Positions 49,801-57,810 of a stretch of DNA of 64,000 bases are shown here, one piece after another (position 1 is the first letter of the stretch; every line of letters begins with the position of its first letter). The notes under the pieces were generated by a model that saw nothing but the letters and a program-made list of their open reading frames with translations, was not told the origin of the DNA and did not search any database. Both the position numbers and the translations under genes were made by a program. The stretch covers positions 1,426,001 through 1,490,000 of the forward strand of contig CP095414.1 in the NCBI GenBank assembly GCA_029541985.1, in the 5' to 3' direction. This DNA comes from Bacteroidales bacterium F22 (GTDB lineage: Bacteria; Bacteroidota; Bacteroidia; Bacteroidales; Bacteroidaceae).

Positions 49801-50041
49801 TAGAGCCCTCGATGAGCACATTAGCCCCTATAAGCGGTTCGCCCTTAGCATCCTTGACTGTCCCTCGAATCTTAAGCCCCTTTTGCTGAGCCACTTCGAG
49901 AGTCCCATTATCCGCAACCACGTTGCTAGGACAAAGAGCACCAAACGCCAGAACCCATACGGCAAGCGCCACCATCCGACGATAGCGCAGCACATACAGC
50001 ATCCCATTCATACGTTTATTAGAAATCATTTGTTTTTTCAT
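46886..50041 (-). CDS. SusC/RagA-type TonB-dependent transporter (PUL 2, first pair)
   Basis: 1051 residues. Signal region ~20-43, carboxypeptidase-regulatory beta-sandwich ~56-130 (IRGTVKDAKGEPLIGANVLIEG), plug domain (LSGQVTGISSVQYSGEP; SPIIQVDGVDRDF), barrel ending in RVFNIGLKVGF. It has no STN domain and there is no FecR/sigma pair beside it, so it is not a signal transducer of the FecR type. It is the first gene of an operon running to 38566. A motif 71 bp upstream is shared with the SusC of PUL 1. Confidence 0.95.
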   Translation of the reverse strand: MKKQMISNKRMNGMLYVLRYRRMVALAVWVLAFGALCPSNVVADNGTLEVAQQKGLKIRGTVKDAKGEPLIGANVLIEGSTVGTITDLNGDFVLPVARRGGKLKVSFIGFKDKRVAIKNGRTMLIVLQEDAQLLGEVQVVAYGVQKKVSITGAISSMKGDDLLKTPAGSISNMLSGQVTGISSVQYSGEPGADAADIFVRGIATWNDASPIIQVDGVDRDFTQIDPNEIESITVLKDASATAVFGVRGANGVILITTKRGAAGRAKISFSTSAGINFLTKQLDFANSYQYASYYNDMQVNDGGVPTFSNEQLEKFRTHSDPILYPDVNWLDYCMKSSAFQSQHNVNISGGIDKMRYFVSAGMFTQQGMFEQFDAADDFNFDYKRYNYRANLDFDISESTLLSVNIGGRVENKRTPESGEDQNQLFRKLYWAVPFAGAGIVDGRRVVSNTDYLPFTGSDGLSSYYGKGFRTQTTNVLNLDLALNQKLDFVTKGLSAKLKGAYNTAYSNKKVASSSKASYVPVVQEDGSIAYRKVGSDSQLSYSEPDNQFSKARDWYMELSMNYSRKFGEHHVAGLLLYNQSKRYYPGGTYNDIPSAYVGVVGRATYDWKTRYLAEFNIGYNGSENFIKSKRYGVFPAGSIGWVLSEEPFFKPLKKFAGYIKLRASVGVVGNDKSNNQRFLYMPDAYQLGGGYYFGTNINSAKPGAYESTKSYADVTWEKATKQNYGLDASFLKDRLSISLDYFYEKRKDILMSPDYLPGILGMSLPVVNMGRTENKGYEVQAKWKDHFGDDFHYWVNGNLSFARNKIVYMNEVTQNEPWMYQTGRVIGSRSMYQFWGFYDETADARYEAEFGLPIADHGITLAPGDCVYTDLNGDGKITGDDATRDIGFTDAPEYTAGVNAGFNWKQFDFSMQWTGGWNVDRMLSEFRQPLGDTFNKGLLLYQYETTWRSSEDTFTAKYPRISSLHASNNYAGSDLYLIDASYLRLKSVEVGYNFDLPFMRKLKMNKCRLYVNGYNLLTITGFKWGDPESRQSDRPNYPLTRVFNIGLKVGF

Positions 50042-50309
50042 TAGTTATAAACTTTAAGGTTAGAAATCTTTATTTAATAACTGATGTTCAAAATTAACTG
50101 ACCGATACCATAACGAGCACCAAAAAAAGATATATAAAGGAATATTTACATTATTAGTCCATAAAGAACGATAATTAGCCATGGGAAATACATTCGTATC
50201 GACAGATACCCTTTCCTTATTATTGAAGACACCCAATAGACGAAATAGCCCTTCCTTTGTCACTAGAAAAACAGATTACTAACTTGTCACCCTTAAAATA
50301 AAAAGAACA
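50042..50309. promoter_or_regulatory. divergent control region of PUL 2 and the 941-residue secreted protein
   Basis: 268 bp between the divergent starts at 50041 (minus) and 50310 (plus). It must hold both promoters. At 50112-50134 is copy B of the susC upstream motif (aacgagcaccaaaaaaag, then atata). A minus-strand 67-codon frame at 50060-50263 crosses this region but looks spurious. No terminator hairpin is seen. Confidence 0.5.
50112..50134 (-). promoter_or_regulatory. motif shared by two susC upstream regions (copy B)
   Basis: Plus-strand aacgagcaccaaaaaaag matches copy A at 28857 in 17 of 18 positions, and both are followed by alternating AT. It is placed 71 bp before the SusC start at 50041, against 81 bp for copy A. 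Confidence 0.45.
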
Positions 50310-53135
50310 ATGAAAAAGAACAAACGATTTTTTATCCTCCTAGTTTTTGCCCTCATCACGTTTGTCAGGCCCAGTTATGGTTCTCCTTCGGTAGTCGACA
50401 CCCAAGGAATAAGAAGCATAGACACAGGTTATACGATATTAAATATCAGGACCGCCACCACCGATGGACAGTCCTACATAGTAGCTAACAGCTACGAAGG
50501 CATCGTTTTAGGTATCTCATACGACGGAACGATATTATGGAAGAACCCCTTATCAGGATACATGAATCATGACATTTGGTGTGGAGACCTCACTGGAGAT
50601 GGGACAGATGAGATTGTGACAGCCAATGCCGACGGAAACATCTATTGTTTAGATCACGAAGGCAAGTTACGTTGGAAATTCAATAGAGACACCGCCCCCA
50701 TGTATACTGTTTGTGTAGCCAAGCAAAAAGGAAAGTCATACATCGTCGCTGGAGGAATGGATAAAAGCATTTATTATATATCCCCCGAAGGGAAACTCAT
50801 CAAAGAGATCAAGTCATCCACCTTTTCGATAGAGACACCTTGGGCGTTGGATAAATCGACACTACCAGAAAAGAATAGATGCACAGCAAATTTCATCCGG
50901 ATGATGAAGAGATCTGACGGTACCCAATCCGTCGTTCTGTTAGGGACGAACAACCACATGCAAGCCCCAGGCACGCTTTATTTCTTCAATATTCTAGCCG
51001 ACACTCCCTATCGCACCGTCAAGTTACAAGCCCCCGACTCTTTGAGGAAGCAAATGCGCATCAGACCCATCGGAGATTTCAGGACAGCAGACATCAATCA
51101 CGATGGAAATGAAGAAATCATCTTAGGCGCATCAGCCAATGTACATGACCTATTAGTTACGACCTATGACGATGCAAACAAATCCTTCACTTATAAGAAA
51201 ATAACCCATATCCCTTTCGGTTATGACATAGCACATACGACGACCATAACCCAAGACGGGCATACAGACTTCCTAACAAGAGCAGGAAGTCAGTTTATCC
51301 TCTACAATCCAAAAGACAACACGAAAGAAGAACGTCTGATTGGTCACTATGCCTACAACGACATGTGGCAAGATCCAGCCACACATAAGATACTATTAGC
51401 CAGTGCCCAAAGTGGAGGTAGTTGCATACACATCATAGACCCCAAGAACAAACATTGGAAATCCAGTCTTGAGCACCTCACTCCGATAGGCAATATCGCC
51501 TCGATTTTGAGAACCACGAAAGAAGTGAGAGACGCCCTTCATCACTACCGTAAGCCAAGTTATCAGCGCCCCTCCCAGCCCGTCTACTTGATGACAGAAT
51601 CGGTACCCCGTCACCTAGAATCCTTGAAAGACCAGTTAAGCGCCCAATACCACAATCCCATTTTTTTACACTCCCTCTATTTCAAGGAAGTCGAGAATTG
51701 GGATCGGTCCGCTATGTCCAACGAGAAATACCGAAAGGGACGAGACAGAAGAAGGAGATACACCCTCAGTTCTCAAGAAGCGCTTAGTAAGATCATCAGA
51801 GGCTATGATGGGGCGCCAGGTCTAGCCTATTGGGGAGGTCATGGCAACGACCCCTACATGTTTAGTAAACAGACCACCGAGACAGTGCTCTCGCAAGGCA
51901 AAGGAAAGAAGACCGTATTGATATATCCCGAGATGGAAGACCATTCAGATAACCTCAATTTCATGGTCAATGATTTGCTCTATCCATTAGCCCGCTATGC
52001 GCAAGGTAAAAATGCGAACATCTATCTACGGAGCAAACACGTCTTTTGGCTAGGAAGCAACTACACCAAACCATGGTCCAGACTCATAACAGGTGAATTT
52101 GCAGACGTATTCGTTCCCTCCATGGAAGAGACCACAGACAAGTCCATGGACCTAAGCCTCTCTGGACGCCTCGGCATGTGGACAAGTGGAGCAGTCAATA
52201 GTTGGGGTACCCGTGCAGTACCAGACAACACAGCATTTGATCGGTCTAGACAATTGGGCGCCCAACGCTTACCCAATCACTTTCTCCGTATGTTGATTTA
52301 CCATACAGCCTATGGCGCACAGTATATCAATAACTTTCCAGTAGACCAAGACTACATGAGTCTCTATTGGGAACTAATTGCCAAAGGAGCACTCTACGTA
52401 CCCAAACGATCCGAAGTACTCAGTTTCTCGCCCGTACATTTAAGTATGGAATCCCCCGACCCCCACTTCCTCAAAGATGGAAACAACGTCAAATGGACCG
52501 TCTTCTACGATCAAACCTTTGAAAAGAACAACCCCTTTGTCTTCAGTCGATTAAACGGCACATGGCCAGGAGCCCCCGTCACCCCATGGGATTTTTCAAG
52601 ATATGCCTCAGGTGTCAAGGACAGACGACTACACTTCCTAGCCCCCAATGCCCACGGTTTAGTCCTCATCACGCCACCTCAAGGCGGGATCTATGCTGAT
52701 GCCGAAGCCCCTAGAGGTTTATTAGTAGACCATCTACACCCCATCTATAAAAAGATAATGAAAGAATACATCACCGATGGACGCAATTACTACTCAGCTG
52801 ATGGAAAAGAGACCTATGCAGCAGACAAATATTATCGAACCATCCAATCCGCCATCACATCCAGTGCCAATCAATTACCCATCACAGTCTCAGGAGATGT
52901 CGCATGGGTCGTTAGTCAGGTATCTCCAAAACACCTCCGATTGACACTCATAGACAGCGGCTATATCAATCCTCACGAGCGTACCGCAACGATTACTTTC
53001 CATACGATACAAGCAACGCACATACAAGACATTCTCAATAAAGAAACCTTTCAAGCCCCAGAAGATACATTAAAGATAAAGATACCCGCAGGTGGTTTCA
53101 GATTTATTGATATCGAGATGAGTAAAACGCTCTAA
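50310..53135 (+). CDS. secreted beta-propeller protein, possible lambda-carrageenase-like (GH150) enzyme
   Basis: 941 residues. Signal peptide ~1-24 (RFFILLVFALITFVRPSYGS). Residues ~35-390 look like a beta-propeller of PQQ/FG-GAP type: repeats such as DGTILWKNPL, DLTGDGTDEIVTANADGNIY, EGKLRWKF and DINHDGNEEIILGASA, two of them with Ca-binding DxTGDGxxE/DxNHDGxxE loops. The ~550-residue C-terminal part (GLAYWGGHGNDPY, VLIYPEMEDHSDN) has no motif I can place with certainty. Total length and the propeller-plus-large-domain layout resemble lambda-carrageenase (GH150, ~942 residues), but this is from memory of the family. The position, divergent from PUL 2, argues for a glycan-active enzyme. Confidence 0.5.
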   Translation: MKKNKRFFILLVFALITFVRPSYGSPSVVDTQGIRSIDTGYTILNIRTATTDGQSYIVANSYEGIVLGISYDGTILWKNPLSGYMNHDIWCGDLTGDGTDEIVTANADGNIYCLDHEGKLRWKFNRDTAPMYTVCVAKQKGKSYIVAGGMDKSIYYISPEGKLIKEIKSSTFSIETPWALDKSTLPEKNRCTANFIRMMKRSDGTQSVVLLGTNNHMQAPGTLYFFNILADTPYRTVKLQAPDSLRKQMRIRPIGDFRTADINHDGNEEIILGASANVHDLLVTTYDDANKSFTYKKITHIPFGYDIAHTTTITQDGHTDFLTRAGSQFILYNPKDNTKEERLIGHYAYNDMWQDPATHKILLASAQSGGSCIHIIDPKNKHWKSSLEHLTPIGNIASILRTTKEVRDALHHYRKPSYQRPSQPVYLMTESVPRHLESLKDQLSAQYHNPIFLHSLYFKEVENWDRSAMSNEKYRKGRDRRRRYTLSSQEALSKIIRGYDGAPGLAYWGGHGNDPYMFSKQTTETVLSQGKGKKTVLIYPEMEDHSDNLNFMVNDLLYPLARYAQGKNANIYLRSKHVFWLGSNYTKPWSRLITGEFADVFVPSMEETTDKSMDLSLSGRLGMWTSGAVNSWGTRAVPDNTAFDRSRQLGAQRLPNHFLRMLIYHTAYGAQYINNFPVDQDYMSLYWELIAKGALYVPKRSEVLSFSPVHLSMESPDPHFLKDGNNVKWTVFYDQTFEKNNPFVFSRLNGTWPGAPVTPWDFSRYASGVKDRRLHFLAPNAHGLVLITPPQGGIYADAEAPRGLLVDHLHPIYKKIMKEYITDGRNYYSADGKETYAADKYYRTIQSAITSSANQLPITVSGDVAWVVSQVSPKHLRLTLIDSGYINPHERTATITFHTIQATHIQDILNKETFQAPEDTLKIKIPAGGFRFIDIEMSKTL

Positions 53136-53160
53136 GTCTCCAAAGGTCACAAAAAAGAAA

Positions 53161-53191
53161 AAAGGCTCTCAAACTAAGTTTGAGAGCCTTT
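53161..53191. terminator. strong bidirectional terminator
   Basis: 14-bp perfect stem (aaaggctctcaaac with gtttgagagccttt) and 3-base loop, with Ts on one side and As on the other. It lies between the plus-strand gene ending at 53135 and wbuC ending at 53245 and serves both. Confidence 0.92.
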
Positions 53192-53244
53192 TTAATGACA
53201 AAAAAATAGCAATTATTTAAAACATCGTGAGATGCTCAATAATT

Positions 53245-53637
53245 TCATTCCAACATATCCTCAGGAGCACTAGGTGTATACGGGCCATCCTTAACTTCAA
53301 AGATGACGCTCCCCGACTCATGCACCTCAAGCGTGTGCCATTGTCCAGCAGGGATCTGCACTCCATAATTACCCTCGAGAGGATTCAAATCAAAGCGCTC
53401 CGTCATGACCTTATCCGCATTGTAAAACAATACCGAGATACGTCCCCGAAGCAAGAAATACGTCTCCGCAGTATGCTGATGCCTATGAATAGGCAATACC
53501 GTACCCGGTTCCAACGCATTCAATAGTCGCTGTGCCTTCGCATCCAGCGACTCATGCAAATTATAATTCATCCGTAACCTAGAAGAAGCCTTAGCCTCAT
53601 CCGTTACCTTATCTAGTAAATTGTTATCTATAATCAT
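53245..53637 (-). CDS. wbuC: WbuC-family cupin metalloprotein
   Basis: 130 residues, one cupin domain. Motif HRHQHTAETYFLLRG (~52-66) holds the His/Glu metal ligands, and PAGQWHTLEV the last His. WbuC is regularly found at the end of L-FucNAc O-antigen clusters next to wbuB; its reaction is not established. Here its original neighbour is the WecA/WbpL-like transferase: their stop and start share ATGA in the uninterrupted sequence. The Gabija cassette now separates them by ~4.2 kb, and the start codon lies within the 32-bp repeat. Confidence 0.85.
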   Translation of the reverse strand: MIIDNNLLDKVTDEAKASSRLRMNYNLHESLDAKAQRLLNALEPGTVLPIHRHQHTAETYFLLRGRISVLFYNADKVMTERFDLNPLEGNYGVQIPAGQWHTLEVHESGSVIFEVKDGPYTPSAPEDMLE

Positions 53638-53655
53638 AACCCTTTTATTTTAGAC
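53624..53655. repeat. 32-bp direct repeat, copy 1 (downstream end of the Gabija cassette)
   Basis: Identical over 32 bases to 57779-57810; the flanking bases differ on both sides. This copy carries the functional wbuC start codon (53635-53637) and, just upstream on the minus strand, the unused last codons of the transferase gene. Confidence 0.95.
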
Positions 53656-53704
53656 AAAAAAAATCATCTTCTTACGTAGGAATTTATACTAGTCGTATAT
53701 CTCA

Positions 53705-55537
53705 TTATAGTAATGAAATTTCGTTTTCTCTAAACCACCCATTTGCCAGAACAGATTTTTGTAATTCACTTGGTTTATCAGTATAAGCTACTATTGCTAA
53801 GCTTTTCTTAGCTCTCGTACACGTAACATAAAACAATCTATTAGTTCGTTCTATACACGTTTCCTTACCTTCAAGTTCATTTTTTATGTCTGTTTTAGAT
53901 TTTTCTTCTATCCCAAAAAGCTTATTGTATTTAAACAAAAAACCTTTTGCCTCAGAATCATCAATTATCACCAATACTCTATCATATTCAAGCCCTTTCA
54001 CTCCTTGGTGAGTCCCGAATTCTGAATTATTAGAAATATAATCAGAATAGGCGATTATTTGAGAAAGAGTTACATCTTTTAAAGACATCCATATGTTTTC
54101 ATCTGAAATAGACTCTTCTCTACACAACTCATTCAAAGATTCAGGCAGCTTAAACAATGAATGATCATAGACACATTTAATCAATTCATAAAACGAAGGA
54201 ACTTTATTCTCCCATAGTTTGCATAAAGCTTTCACTGCACAACTTGCTTTCTTTAATTGCTCATACTCATTTTCAGATTCCATAAGTATTTCCTTATCAA
54301 GTAAAGGAGATTCTTTCCTAACAATTGAAGTTATTTCAAACTTTCCATTTGATAATTGACTAACTCGATAAATAGGAATTATAAGGTCAATAAATATCTT
54401 TAACTCTGGAATAGTCCCATCTAGTACCCCATTTTTTGTTTCATTACATTTATAAAGAGATTCGAATAAAGGTAAGAATCCGAGCCTACTAGCAGCCATA
54501 TGGTGTTCCAATATTAACTTCTTTACAGGTACTTCGCCTTCAATATGTTGATTAGTATAAATCCAATCATCATCTCCTGTTACTGACTTCATTATATCTA
54601 CTACTTTTTTCTCAACACATTTACTATCGTGTTGTTTATTTCTATTAATTATAAACAACCGAACAAAACCTTCTATTGCATCTGTTCTAGGTTTCTGTTG
54701 ATGAATATCACGTGTGTTTTCTGATATTTTATTAGCTAATTCAATGATTCGTTTAGCACTTCTGTAATTGACTTCCTTTACAGGTTTTCCCCAATCCTCA
54801 GGCAAATTTTCTCCTAGGTTAGGCTGACCATCTAAGTAAATTCTTTGCTTGACATCACCAAATAATCCCAACACGAAATCATTTTTATATATCGATTGAA
54901 CTTTAAATATAGCTTCGATTAGCCCTTTGTTTGTATCTTGACTTTCGTCTATTAATAAGATGGGGTATTTTTGAACAAGAATTTTCTGCAGTAAAGATTT
55001 ATTCATCAAAAAATGAGCCCCAATATTAATAACATCTTGATGATTTAGAGAGTTAGACTCTAAATTATTACCATTAGGATTATATGTAAAATGAGCTACA
55101 CCTTTCAAGCGTTCAAGTTGGTCATAATACTTTTGTTTTTTCTTCTTTTTAGAAGCACTCTTTTTTTCATCAATCTCATCAATTTTACTTAGCAAATCAG
55201 ATTCCATATATATTTTTATGTCCGTCTGGTAATATTGTATTAAATTCCAGATAAAACTATGTATGGTAGATATTGAAAAAATGCTAGAATCTCCTAATCG
55301 ATAAGTTATTTCATCTGCTGCAGCATTGGTATACGTAATAACAGCCACTCGCTTATTAGAAATACTATAATTTTCTCCATAGCTCTCTTTTATCCTATTT
55401 AAGAGAGTGACTAAAGAACGAGTTTTTCCAGACCCAGCCCCAGCAAAAAGGAAAAAGCTTTTAGGAGCCTTAGGATTAACGTAACTAAAGAGTAAGTTAT
55501 CAACTTCTCTATCTCCATCGTTGCTATTGCTAACCAT
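53705..55537 (-). CDS. gajB: GajB-like UvrD/PcrA-type helicase (Gabija defence)
   Basis: 610 residues of superfamily 1 helicase. Walker A GAGSGKTRSL (~28-37), motif II LIDESQD (~192-198), motif V-like GTHQGVKGLEYDRVLVI (~510) and motif VI FYVTCTRAKKSLAI (~575). In Gabija, GajB senses or unwinds DNA ends and activates GajA. Longer than the Bacillus GajB (~494 residues), so it may have an extra insert (~95-150 is Lys-rich). Its start overlaps the gajA stop by 8 bp, as expected for a co-translated pair. Alternative: a generic OLD-associated helicase outside the strict Gabija group. Confidence 0.8.
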   Translation of the reverse strand: MVSNSNDGDREVDNLLFSYVNPKAPKSFFLFAGAGSGKTRSLVTLLNRIKESYGENYSISNKRVAVITYTNAAADEITYRLGDSSIFSISTIHSFIWNLIQYYQTDIKIYMESDLLSKIDEIDEKKSASKKKKKQKYYDQLERLKGVAHFTYNPNGNNLESNSLNHQDVINIGAHFLMNKSLLQKILVQKYPILLIDESQDTNKGLIEAIFKVQSIYKNDFVLGLFGDVKQRIYLDGQPNLGENLPEDWGKPVKEVNYRSAKRIIELANKISENTRDIHQQKPRTDAIEGFVRLFIINRNKQHDSKCVEKKVVDIMKSVTGDDDWIYTNQHIEGEVPVKKLILEHHMAASRLGFLPLFESLYKCNETKNGVLDGTIPELKIFIDLIIPIYRVSQLSNGKFEITSIVRKESPLLDKEILMESENEYEQLKKASCAVKALCKLWENKVPSFYELIKCVYDHSLFKLPESLNELCREESISDENIWMSLKDVTLSQIIAYSDYISNNSEFGTHQGVKGLEYDRVLVIIDDSEAKGFLFKYNKLFGIEEKSKTDIKNELEGKETCIERTNRLFYVTCTRAKKSLAIVAYTDKPSELQKSVLANGWFRENEISLL

Positions 55538-57740
55538 AATACCTAGTATTTGTTAATTTTTCTTCCATCCACTGTAACCCTTCCGAAATATATGAAGGAA
55601 CAGTAATCTTCTCCATATCTTCTGAGTAAAGCAAATCAATTGCAAATGCAGCTTTTTTAGATGATGAATTCAAAGCTTCATACATCGCTTGAGCAGCATC
55701 ATTTGGATTTTCTTTATCCAATGCATCGCAAAATTTCTTTAATAATCCCGTAGGCTTTTTCTTTCCTTCTTCTTCGTCTGGCTTATTCATATCTCTTATG
55801 AATGAAATATTGTCCAATGCTAAAGCATCTTCGAATGTATATGGAATTAAATTAGCTGTGCTTTCTTTACCTCCTGCTGTCTTTTCTCTATATATATATT
55901 TCTTTTCGTATTGGTAAGCAATTCTAACATTATGTTCTTCCTTTTTTTTATATGGAAGTTTAACTAATGTATCAATATCTTCCTCGCGAGGAATCCAATT
56001 TTTAATTGTATCATTATTTGTTATCTGCTCATTCCCTAAACATGGCAACACCTTTTTTTTACCCTTTTTCGTATCAATATCAGTAATAATAAGCGTTATT
56101 ATTCCTAATTTTTCTATTAAAGGTTTCAATGTATGTGCATGGCTTCCAAGAATTTCTAAAATAGAAATATACGCAACTGATAACTTCTTAAAATTTCTTT
56201 CTATAAAAAAGGGAACAAGTATTCTTTCAGCCGCACCCTCAACCAAAATAACAGCATCTGCAAAAAAGAGGTCACAATGTGTCGTTTTTAGATAGCGAGT
56301 CACAAACTTAGCTTCAGAATTTCCCTTTCCAAAAGTCTCAGACAGATTTATTATTTTGGTAGTAGGTATCTTAGTTTTATCTTGATGTTCTCTTTTGAAA
56401 TATCTCAAATTTTCATACTCAACATCGTGAGCAATACTACTAGAATGGGTACTTACAATAAGCTGTGTAGAAAACTGTTCTCGTTCTTTAAGCAGTTTAT
56501 GATTTCTTAATAAATCGTATGCTTTTCTAACGAATACTAGCTGCACCTGTACATGAAGATGTGCTTCAGGCTCTTCAATGAGTACTAAATGCAAAGGCTC
56601 AAAGATATCCTTTTTATCCTTGCTTGTAAAGCCTTTTGATTGCTTACCTACCCTCATCCAGTCATCTCTAAAACCAATAAGTTTGTAAGACATTGAAATT
56701 AGATTTTGATAACCTAACCCATTATATTTTTCAGATAAACAAAGTTCAGACCCATTTTCTTTATCAATCGAGAATCGGACAGATGATTGATGATTTAAGC
56801 CATCAACAAGTTCTAGAGCAGGTTCTATTGATATTAAAGGGTTATCAAAACCCGGGTAATTCATAGTTTCTATTTCACCAAGAGAATGACTAAAGTTCTT
56901 TTTTAATCTCTCTCCGAAAGCTGTTGTTGCATCAGATACAACAGACAATGCTTCTAAATCCTCTTCAGTTGGTTCAACTTCAGGTGATAAATGATTTCGA
57001 TAATAATTTTGCAACTGCTTGGAAAGATTATCAAGTCCTGTATCCTTACCATTAGCATCGGAAAAGCCTCTTTGAGCTTGTATGGTATCAATTTTAATTA
57101 ATCCTTTCAGTGGATCACCATTATAATAATCTTTTGGTGTTGACTGATTTTCATCATATTTGTCTGGATCAAGAATATAATATCTAATCTCAAAAAACTC
57201 ATTAAGTTTGTTTGCCCTATCTAAATAGTCCCATAATGACCTAGGATACAAAGTGATTTTTTCTTTTCCTTTGGCATTCTTTCTTGCCCCTTTATAATCT
57301 TCAGAATAGTTTGCATATAGGTTTTGAAGATCTTTCGGTTCCAGTCGTAATCTCACACCCAATAGTCCTGACTTCCAATCTAATGTTGGTATAATATGAC
57401 TTATATAATGTAGTTCACTATCATTTACGTCTAACCATAAATCGAACTGTGGTAAATAATCATCCCAGGAATTGATATCCATAGTCTTCTTAAACTCTTC
57501 ACTACTTTCAATTTCTTCCTTTTCCCATTCGTGACCAAATGAATTTAATTCAGTCCAATTAGATAAGGTAAAATCCTGCGTGTGAAATTTCTTATCTGCC
57601 AAAAACGTACAAATAGCATTCATAGCTGTTGTCTTACCACTATTATTTGCTCCGACAAATACAGTTTTCTTCTCACTAATATCAATTTTAGAAGACTTAA
57701 GCCTTCTAAAATTCTTAATTGATACGCTCTTTATTTTCAT
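55530..57740 (-). CDS. gajA: GajA-like OLD-family ATPase/TOPRIM nuclease (Gabija defence)
   Basis: 736 residues. ABC-type ATPase with Walker A GANNSGKTT (30-38), Walker B VLIEEPEAHLH (~390), and a conserved His in STHSSSIAHD. A C-terminal TOPRIM nuclease domain follows: VILVEGAAERILVP (~491-504, catalytic Glu) and IITDIDTKKGK (~552, metal-binding DxD). GajA nicks DNA when nucleotide pools fall during phage replication. It is longer than the Bacillus protein (~578 residues). No SD is seen; the ATG follows the stop of a 16-codon minigene by one base, which suggests translational coupling. Confidence 0.82.
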   Translation of the reverse strand: MKIKSVSIKNFRRLKSSKIDISEKKTVFVGANNSGKTTAMNAICTFLADKKFHTQDFTLSNWTELNSFGHEWEKEEIESSEEFKKTMDINSWDDYLPQFDLWLDVNDSELHYISHIIPTLDWKSGLLGVRLRLEPKDLQNLYANYSEDYKGARKNAKGKEKITLYPRSLWDYLDRANKLNEFFEIRYYILDPDKYDENQSTPKDYYNGDPLKGLIKIDTIQAQRGFSDANGKDTGLDNLSKQLQNYYRNHLSPEVEPTEEDLEALSVVSDATTAFGERLKKNFSHSLGEIETMNYPGFDNPLISIEPALELVDGLNHQSSVRFSIDKENGSELCLSEKYNGLGYQNLISMSYKLIGFRDDWMRVGKQSKGFTSKDKKDIFEPLHLVLIEEPEAHLHVQVQLVFVRKAYDLLRNHKLLKEREQFSTQLIVSTHSSSIAHDVEYENLRYFKREHQDKTKIPTTKIINLSETFGKGNSEAKFVTRYLKTTHCDLFFADAVILVEGAAERILVPFFIERNFKKLSVAYISILEILGSHAHTLKPLIEKLGIITLIITDIDTKKGKKKVLPCLGNEQITNNDTIKNWIPREEDIDTLVKLPYKKKEEHNVRIAYQYEKKYIYREKTAGGKESTANLIPYTFEDALALDNISFIRDMNKPDEEEGKKKPTGLLKKFCDALDKENPNDAAQAMYEALNSSSKKAAFAIDLLYSEDMEKITVPSYISEGLQWMEEKLTNTRYYG

Positions 57741-57741
57741 G

Positions 57742-57792
57742 TTATTTCATTTTATAGTAGTACTTAGATTTAGGTTCATTATCTATAATCAT
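57742..57792 (-). CDS. 16-codon chimeric minigene at the cassette junction
   Basis: Starts at the duplicated wbuC start codon (ATG 57790-57792, sharing ATGA with the transferase stop). It reads MIIDN from the wbuC copy, then EPKSKYYYKMK from cassette DNA, and stops with TAA at 57742-57744. The next base is followed by the gajA ATG. It is probably not a functional peptide but a re-initiation bridge that carries ribosomes from the transferase gene to gajA. Confidence 0.55.
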   Translation of the reverse strand: MIIDNEPKSKYYYKMK

Positions 57793-57810
57793 AACCCTTT
57801 TATTTTAGAC
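57779..57810. repeat. 32-bp direct repeat, copy 2 (upstream end of the Gabija cassette)
   Basis: Identical to 53624-53655. On the minus strand it contains the last seven codons and stop (57789-57791) of the WecA/WbpL-like gene followed by the first 14 bases of wbuC. Confidence 0.95.

Larger units (their letters stand above)
53656..57778. mobile_element. Gabija-like defence cassette inserted in the O-antigen operon
   Basis: 4123 bp between the two copies of a perfect 32-bp direct repeat. It holds only gajA and gajB, no integrase, transposase or resolvase. The base composition is visibly more AT-rich than that of the genes on either side. It interrupts an operon at an ATGA stop/start junction while restoring both host genes through the repeat. 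The mechanism of insertion is unknown. Confidence 0.75.

Noticed and set aside
50060..50263. 67-codon minus-strand frame upstream of PUL 2
   Set aside because: It fills the divergent promoter region, has no recognisable family or RBS, and its Trp/Phe/Asn-rich composition looks random.
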